Shown here one piece after another: positions 59,820 through 64,000 of a DNA stretch of 64,000 nucleotides. How positions within the stretch are numbered: position 1 is the stretch's first letter; each line of letters opens with the position of its first letter. Position numbers and translations under genes: made by a program. This DNA is from Nostocoides sp. HKS02 (lineage in GTDB: Bacteria; Actinomycetota; Actinomycetes; Actinomycetales; Dermatophilaceae). The stretch lies in NCBI RefSeq assembly GCF_009707485.1, contig NZ_CP046121.1, positions 1,116,001 to 1,180,000 of the forward strand, given 5' to 3'. The notes beneath the pieces are model-generated. The model was not told the origin of the DNA and ran no database searches. It worked only from the letters and a program-made list of their open reading frames with translations.

Positions 59820-59869
59820 TGGTACCTCCACAGCGTTGGGGCGCGTGTCCGCGATGTCTTCACCGATTT

Positions 59870-59881
59870 TGAATCGCTTCA
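59870..59881. promoter_or_regulatory. LacI-type operator near the transporter promoter
   Basis: TGAATCGCTTCA, an imperfect version of the TGAAGCGCTTCA palindrome at 60040-60051, lies just downstream of the -10 element of the reverse-strand transporter promoter, where a repressor would block transcription. A further CGCTTCA half-site follows at about 59888-59894. Confidence 0.62.
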
Positions 59882-59893
59882 TTCGGTCGCTTC

Positions 59894-59922
59894 AAGGTAG
59901 GGTCCCGATCTGTCAGTGTCAA
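59894..59922 (-). promoter_or_regulatory. Strong sigma-70-type promoter for the rhamnoside transporter operon
   Basis: On the reverse strand TTGACA (59917-59922) and TACCTT (59894-59899) are separated by exactly 17 bases. This matches the consensus well and lies about 75 bases before the binding-protein ATG. Confidence 0.65.
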
Positions 59923-59996
59923 CAGTTCCGCAGAGACTCTTTGGGAATCGTGCTCGACAATTTCCATGCAGCCGACGAGTTGTCGGCGAGGAGGGG

Positions 59997-60025
59997 TTGA
60001 CCTGACCGATCGCCTGCGCTTTACT
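59997..60025 (+). promoter_or_regulatory. Possible promoter for rhaI
   Basis: TTGACC (59997-60002) and TTTACT (60020-60025) are 17 bases apart; the -10 match is poor. The operator palindrome at 60039 begins 13 bases downstream, in the region where transcription should start. Confidence 0.4.
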
Positions 60026-60038
60026 CGGAACCTCGCAG

Positions 60039-60052
60039 ATGAAGCGCTTCAT
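60039..60052. promoter_or_regulatory. Perfect LacI-type operator upstream of rhaI
   Basis: ATGAAGCGCTTCAT is a perfect 14-base palindrome with the central CG of LacI-family sites, 40 bases before the rhaI ATG. A related site lies on the opposite side of the divergent promoter region. Confidence 0.72.
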
Positions 60053-60091
60053 TGCTCCGGGTGCGGCCACCACTCACATGACAGGATCACC

Positions 60092-61258
60092 ATGACGACT
60101 TTCGGCGACATCGCGGAGCGGCTCGCCCACCAGGCCATCGAGCTGCCGTCCTGGGCGTTCGGCAACTCGGGCACACGCTTCAAGGTCTTCACGACGCCGG
60201 GGACTCCCCGCACCGTGGAGGAGAAGCTCGCCGATGCCGCGACGGTCCACCGCCTCACCGGCCTGGCCCCCTCCGTCGCCCTGCACATCCCGTGGGACCG
60301 GGTCGACGACTACGACAAGCTGAGCCGGCACGCCCAGGACCTCGGGGTGCGGCTCGGGACCATCAACTCCAACACGTTCCAGGACGACGACTACAAGTTC
60401 GGCAGCCTGACCCACGTCGACGAGCGGATCCGGGCCAAGGCCATCGCGCACCAGCTCGAGTGCATCGACATCATGGACCAGACCGGCAGCCGGGACCTCA
60501 AGATCTGGCTGCCGGACGGCACGAACTACCCGGGGCAGGGTGACCTGCGCGACCGCCAGGACCGCCTGGCCGACAGCCTCCAGCAGGTGTACGCCCGCCT
60601 CGGCGAGCACCAGCGGCTGGTACTGGAGTACAAGTTCTTCGAGCCGGCCTTCTACGCCACCGACGTCCCCGACTGGGGCACCTCGCTCGTCCAGTGCCTG
60701 GCGCTCGGCGAGCGGGCCATGGTGTGCCTGGACACCGGTCACCACGCCCCGGGGACCAACATCGAGTTCATCGTCATGCAGCTGCTGCGCCTGGGTCGCC
60801 TCGGCGCCTTCGACTTCAACTCCCGCTTCTACGCCGACGACGACCTCATCGTCGGCGCGGCCGACCCGTTCCAGCTCTTCCGGATCCTCCACGAGGTGGT
60901 GCGCGGAGGCGGGTACGGACCTGGCAGCGAGGTCGCCTTCATGCTCGACCAGTGCCACAACGTCGAGGACAAGATCCCGGGCCAGATCCGCTCCGTGCTC
61001 AACGTGCAGGAGATGACCGCTCGCGCGCTCCTCGTGGACCGGACCGCGTTGCTCGAGGCCGAGCGGGCCGGGGACGTCCTCGCGGGCAACGGCATCCTCA
61101 TGGACGCCTTCTACACCGACGTGCGCGCAGACCTCGCCGACTGGCGGGCCGGCCGCGGCCTTCCAGCCGACCCCATGCAGGCGTATGCCGCCAGCGGCTA
61201 CCAGTCCCAGATCGCCGCCGACCGTGTGGGCGGGACCCAGGCCGGCTGGGGCGCCTGA
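60092..61258 (+). CDS. rhaI: L-rhamnose isomerase
   Basis: A 388-residue TIM-barrel sugar isomerase of the RhaI type. Metal-ligand regions are VLEYKFFEPAFYATDVPDWG, CLDTGHHAPGTNIEFIVMQL and FDFNSRFYADDDLIVGAADP with IRSVLNVQE further on. It converts L-rhamnose to L-rhamnulose using Mn2+ or other divalent ions. ATG 60092 is used because the upstream in-frame extension is not like the family and the CAGGATCACC ribosome site fits. First gene of the rhamnose catabolic operon. Confidence 0.9.
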   Translation: MTTFGDIAERLAHQAIELPSWAFGNSGTRFKVFTTPGTPRTVEEKLADAATVHRLTGLAPSVALHIPWDRVDDYDKLSRHAQDLGVRLGTINSNTFQDDDYKFGSLTHVDERIRAKAIAHQLECIDIMDQTGSRDLKIWLPDGTNYPGQGDLRDRQDRLADSLQQVYARLGEHQRLVLEYKFFEPAFYATDVPDWGTSLVQCLALGERAMVCLDTGHHAPGTNIEFIVMQLLRLGRLGAFDFNSRFYADDDLIVGAADPFQLFRILHEVVRGGGYGPGSEVAFMLDQCHNVEDKIPGQIRSVLNVQEMTARALLVDRTALLEAERAGDVLAGNGILMDAFYTDVRADLADWRAGRGLPADPMQAYAASGYQSQIAADRVGGTQAGWGA

Positions 61259-61294
61259 CCACCCGTCTGACAACCCATGACCACGAAGGAAGCC

Positions 61295-63328
61295 ATGAAC
61301 ACCGTCGTCGCAGACCTGATCGCCCGGTCCAACCAGCTGGGTGCCGATCCCAAGAACACCAACTATGCCGGCGGCAACACCTCCGCCAAGGGCACCGAGA
61401 CCGACCCCGTCACCGGCGAGCAGGTCGACCTGCTCTGGGTCAAGGGCTCGGGCGGCGACCTCGGCACCCTCACGGAGTCCGGCCTCGCGGTGCTGCGGCT
61501 CGACCGGGTGCGCGCCCTGGTGGACGTCTATCCCGGCGTCGACCGTGAGGACGAGATGGTCGCGGCGTTCGACTTCTGCCTGCACGGCAAGGGTGGCGCG
61601 GCGCCCTCGATCGACACCGCCATGCACGGCCTGGTCGACGCGCCCCACGTCGACCACCTGCACCCGGACAGCGGCATCGCGATCGCCACCGCCAAGGATG
61701 GCGAGCACCTGACCAAGGAGATCTACGGCGACCGGGTCGTGTGGGTGCCGTGGCGTCGTCCCGGCTTCCAGCTCGGACTGGACATCGCCGAGATCAAGAA
61801 GGCCAACCCCCAGGCCATCGGCACCATCCTCGGTGGCCACGGCGTCACCGCCTGGGGCGCGACCAGCGACGAGGCGCAGGCGAACTCGGTCTGGATCATC
61901 GAGACGGCGCAGGTCTATCTCGACGAGCACGGCAAGGCCGATCCGTTTGGTGCGCCCGTGCCCGCGTTTGCCGCGCTGTCGCAGGACGAGCGTCGCGCCA
62001 AGGCCGCCGCACTCGCGCCGCACGTCCGCGCCGTCGCCTCGAAGGACCGCCCGATGGTCGGTCACTTCACCGATGCCGAGGTGGTCCTGGAGTTCCTCGC
62101 CCACGAGAAGCTCGCCCACCTCGCCGAGCTCGGCACCTCCTGCCCCGACCACTTCCTGCGCACCAAGGTCAAGCCCCTGGTCGTCGACGTCCCCGCGGAC
62201 GCCAGCGTCGAGGACACCGTCGCCCGGCTCGGCGAGCGGCACGCGGCATACCGTGAGGACTACCAGGCTTACTACGACCGCCATGCGACGCCCAACTCCT
62301 CCGCGATCCGTGGGGCCGACCCGGCGATCGTGCTCGTGCCCGGGGTCGGGATGTTCTCCTTCGGCAAGGACAAGCAGACTGCGCGGGTCGCCGGAGAGTT
62401 CTACGTCAACGCCATCAACGTCATGCGCGGCGCCGAGTCGGTCTCGACGTACTCCCCCATCGACGAGTCCGAGAAGTTCCGGATCGAGTACTGGGCGCTC
62501 GAGGAGGCCAAGCTGGCCCGCCTGCCCAAGCCCCGCTCCCACGCCGGCCGGATCGCCCTGGTGACCGGCGCCGCCTCCGGCATCGGCAAGGCGATCGCCA
62601 CCCGCCTCGCGGCAGAGGGTGCCTGCGTCGTCATCGCCGACCTCGACCTCGCCAAGGCCCAGGACGCGGCGGCCGAGCTGGGCACCGCCGATGTCGCCGT
62701 CGGAGTGCAGGCCAACGTCACCGACGCCGCGCAGGTGCAGGCTGCCGTGGACGCGGCCCTGCTCGCCTTCGGCGGACTCGACCTGCTGGTCAACAACGCT
62801 GGTCTGTCGATCTCCAAGCCCCTGCTGGAGACCACCGAGGCCGACTGGGACCTGCAGCACGACGTCATGGCCAAGGGCAGCTTCCTCATGGCCAAGGCCG
62901 CGGCGAAGGCGATGATCGACCAGAAGCTCGGCGGCGACATCGTGTACATCTCCTCCAAGAACTCCGTGTTCGCCGGTCCCAACAACATCGCCTACAGCGC
63001 CGTGAAGGCCGACCAGGCCCACCAGGTGCGCCTGCTGGCCGCCGAGCTCGGCGAGTACGGCATCAAGGTCAACGGCATCAACCCCGACGGGGTGGTCCGC
63101 GGTAGCGGCATCTTCTCCAGCGGGTGGGGTGCCAAGCGCGCCGCTGTCTACGGCGTGCCGGAGGAGGAGCTGGGGGCCTACTACGCGCAGCGGACGCTGC
63201 TCAAGCGCGAGGTGCTGCCCGACCACGTGGCCAATGCCGCAGCCCTGATCACCTCGGACGAGTTCAGCCACACCACCGGGCTGCACATCCCAGTCGACGC
63301 CGGCGTTGCCGCGGCCTTCCTGCGATAG
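61295..63328 (+). CDS. Bifunctional rhamnulose-1-phosphate aldolase/lactaldehyde (alcohol) dehydrogenase
   Basis: A 677-residue fusion of a class II aldolase and a short-chain dehydrogenase, as in YuxG/RhaEW. The N-terminal aldolase (1-420) has NTNYAGGNTSAKGTETD and the metal-binding HVDHLHPDSGIAIAT; the C-terminal dehydrogenase has the Rossmann motif LVTGAASGIGKAIATRLAAE and the catalytic YSAVKADQAHQ. It splits L-rhamnulose 1-phosphate to dihydroxyacetone phosphate and lactaldehyde, then oxidises lactaldehyde. ATG 61295 follows an AAGGAAG site and fits family N termini; ATG 61277 does not. Confidence 0.9.
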   Translation: MNTVVADLIARSNQLGADPKNTNYAGGNTSAKGTETDPVTGEQVDLLWVKGSGGDLGTLTESGLAVLRLDRVRALVDVYPGVDREDEMVAAFDFCLHGKGGAAPSIDTAMHGLVDAPHVDHLHPDSGIAIATAKDGEHLTKEIYGDRVVWVPWRRPGFQLGLDIAEIKKANPQAIGTILGGHGVTAWGATSDEAQANSVWIIETAQVYLDEHGKADPFGAPVPAFAALSQDERRAKAAALAPHVRAVASKDRPMVGHFTDAEVVLEFLAHEKLAHLAELGTSCPDHFLRTKVKPLVVDVPADASVEDTVARLGERHAAYREDYQAYYDRHATPNSSAIRGADPAIVLVPGVGMFSFGKDKQTARVAGEFYVNAINVMRGAESVSTYSPIDESEKFRIEYWALEEAKLARLPKPRSHAGRIALVTGAASGIGKAIATRLAAEGACVVIADLDLAKAQDAAAELGTADVAVGVQANVTDAAQVQAAVDAALLAFGGLDLLVNNAGLSISKPLLETTEADWDLQHDVMAKGSFLMAKAAAKAMIDQKLGGDIVYISSKNSVFAGPNNIAYSAVKADQAHQVRLLAAELGEYGIKVNGINPDGVVRGSGIFSSGWGAKRAAVYGVPEEELGAYYAQRTLLKREVLPDHVANAAALITSDEFSHTTGLHIPVDAGVAAAFLR

Positions 63329-63340
63329 TCGGACCGGGCA

Positions 63341-64000
63341 ATGACAGCACGGGTGTTCGGCGCCATCGACATCGGCGCCTCCGGTGGCCGCGTCATGGCC
63401 GGCGTGGTCCATCGGGACGCGACCACGCTGCACACCGTGCACCGCTTCCCCAATGGCGCACTGCACCGTGACGGCCACCTCCGCTGGGACCTCACCGCCC
63501 TGTTCGCCGAGGTGCTGACCGGGCTGCGCGCCCTCGCGCGGGGCTTCCCGGAGGTGGAGTCGGTCGGCATCGACACCTGGGCGGTCGACTACGGGCTGCT
63601 TGACAGCGACGGTGCGCTGCTCGCCGAGCCGGTGTCCTACCGGGACACCAGGAGCGACGCAGCGGTGCCCCGCGTGCACGAACGCGTGAGCCGCGACGCC
63701 CTGTATGCCGTGAACGGGCTCCAGTTCCTGCCCTTCAACACCCTGTACCAGCTGGAGGCCGAGCGCGAGTCCCCGTTGTGGGACAAGGCAGCTCACCTCG
63801 TCCTGATCCCCGACCTCCTCGCGTACTGGCTCACCGGTGCCCTGGCGACCGAGGCCACCAACGCCTCGACCACCGGCCTCGTCGACGTGCGCACCGGGCA
63901 GTGGTCCACGCAGCTCCTGGACGACCTCGCGATCCCGCCCGCCCTGCTGCCGCCCCTCGAGCAGCCAGGGACGATCAGGGGTCGCCTCCTGCCCGCGGTC
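63341..64000 (+). CDS. rhaB: Rhamnulokinase (FGGY family), truncated by the window end
   Basis: From ATG 63341 the frame stays open through the last base (220 codons). It begins MTARVFGAIDIGASGGRVMA, the FGGY ATP-binding start, and contains VGIDTWAVDYGLLDSDGALL, LQFLPFNTLYQLEAERES and LLAYWLTGALATEATNASTT, characteristic of rhamnulokinases. It phosphorylates L-rhamnulose, the step between rhaI and the aldolase encoded in the same operon. The C-terminal part is outside the window. Confidence 0.9.
   Translation, partial: MTARVFGAIDIGASGGRVMAGVVHRDATTLHTVHRFPNGALHRDGHLRWDLTALFAEVLTGLRALARGFPEVESVGIDTWAVDYGLLDSDGALLAEPVSYRDTRSDAAVPRVHERVSRDALYAVNGLQFLPFNTLYQLEAERESPLWDKAAHLVLIPDLLAYWLTGALATEATNASTTGLVDVRTGQWSTQLLDDLAIPPALLPPLEQPGTIRGRLLPAV

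Noticed and set aside
60074..63796. 1240-codon open frame on the reverse strand over the rhamnose genes
   Set aside because: It is antisense to rhaI, the aldolase/dehydrogenase and rhaB, which have clear motifs; its product is Val/Gly/Asp/His-rich and has no recognisable domain, typical of GC-rich shadows.
1..64000. Interpretation of GTATGCCG as a KOPS-type polar chromosome motif
   Set aside because: About equal numbers in both orientations across the window give no strand bias.
1..64000. CRISPR arrays, insertion sequences, prophage or integrase genes
   Set aside because: No regular direct repeats with spacers, no transposase or integrase motifs and no tRNA-flanked foreign block were seen; the tRNA-Val neighbourhood looks native.

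Overview
The window is about 70% G+C (estimated by eye), with gene pairs packed through ATGA/GTGA overlaps, frequent GTG starts, a WhiB regulator, a SigB/SigF-type sigma factor, a predicted F420-dependent PPOX oxidoreductase and genes that look like 10-methyl fatty acid synthesis. This fits a free-living actinobacterium, plausibly of the Intrasporangiaceae or relatives. The species cannot be named from the sequence. No rRNA, CRISPR array, prophage or insertion sequence was seen.

Layout. 1-6534: end of a TetR regulator coupled to an acyl-CoA oxidase-like enzyme; a reverse-strand tmsA-tmsB-like pair; small genes; a frameshifted dienelactone hydrolase; tRNA-Val(CAC). 6616-10837: pabB-pabC-TIGR02611 operon and a secreted repeat protein. 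11009-19775: a two-component flavin monooxygenase pair, small membrane proteins, a phosphotransferase with a LuxR regulator, OsmC and a SigF-like sigma factor. 19863-27642: a PaaX regulator and a compact aromatic-acid cluster (RidA, FAH hydrolase, cupin, TesB thioesterase, aryl-CoA ligase, salicylyl-CoA 5-hydroxylase/2-aminobenzoyl-CoA monooxygenase-reductase-type fusion). 27695-36913: SRPBCC, a phytoene-desaturase-like flavoprotein, WhiB, hemerythrin, a YqcI/YcgG haem N-oxygenase-like gene coupled to DUF1989, GAF-ANTAR, HAD and GH13 genes. 36943-45246: ABC-2 exporter and LolA/RseB-like protein facing one two-component system, then a second related two-component system and a PAP2 phosphatase. 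45453-51329: glycosyltransferase, a four-gene overlapping chain (EamA, PPOX, DUF309, acyl-CoA dehydrogenase) and a GAF sensor kinase. 51400-64000: an L-rhamnoside regulon with GH31, GH78, an ABC sugar importer, and divergently rhaI, aldolase/dehydrogenase and rhamnulokinase (cut by the window end).

How genes work together. The aromatic cluster reads as activation of anthranilate or salicylate to the CoA ester, flavin-dependent hydroxylation and reduction of the ring, and then (inferred) deamination by RidA, thioester release and ring or C-C cleavage by the cupin and FAH proteins. The rhamnose region reads as cleavage of rhamnosides, ABC uptake, isomerisation, phosphorylation and aldol cleavage, with LacI-type palindromes next to both divergent promoters.

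Two window-wide observations matter to any user. (1) The octamer GTATGCCG/CGGCATAC occurs about 50 times, against about two expected, on both strands and in all three codon phases, forcing rare codons. (2) Seven otherwise good genes each carry one single-base frameshift, mostly in C/G runs, which points to uncorrected sequencing errors more than to real gene decay.
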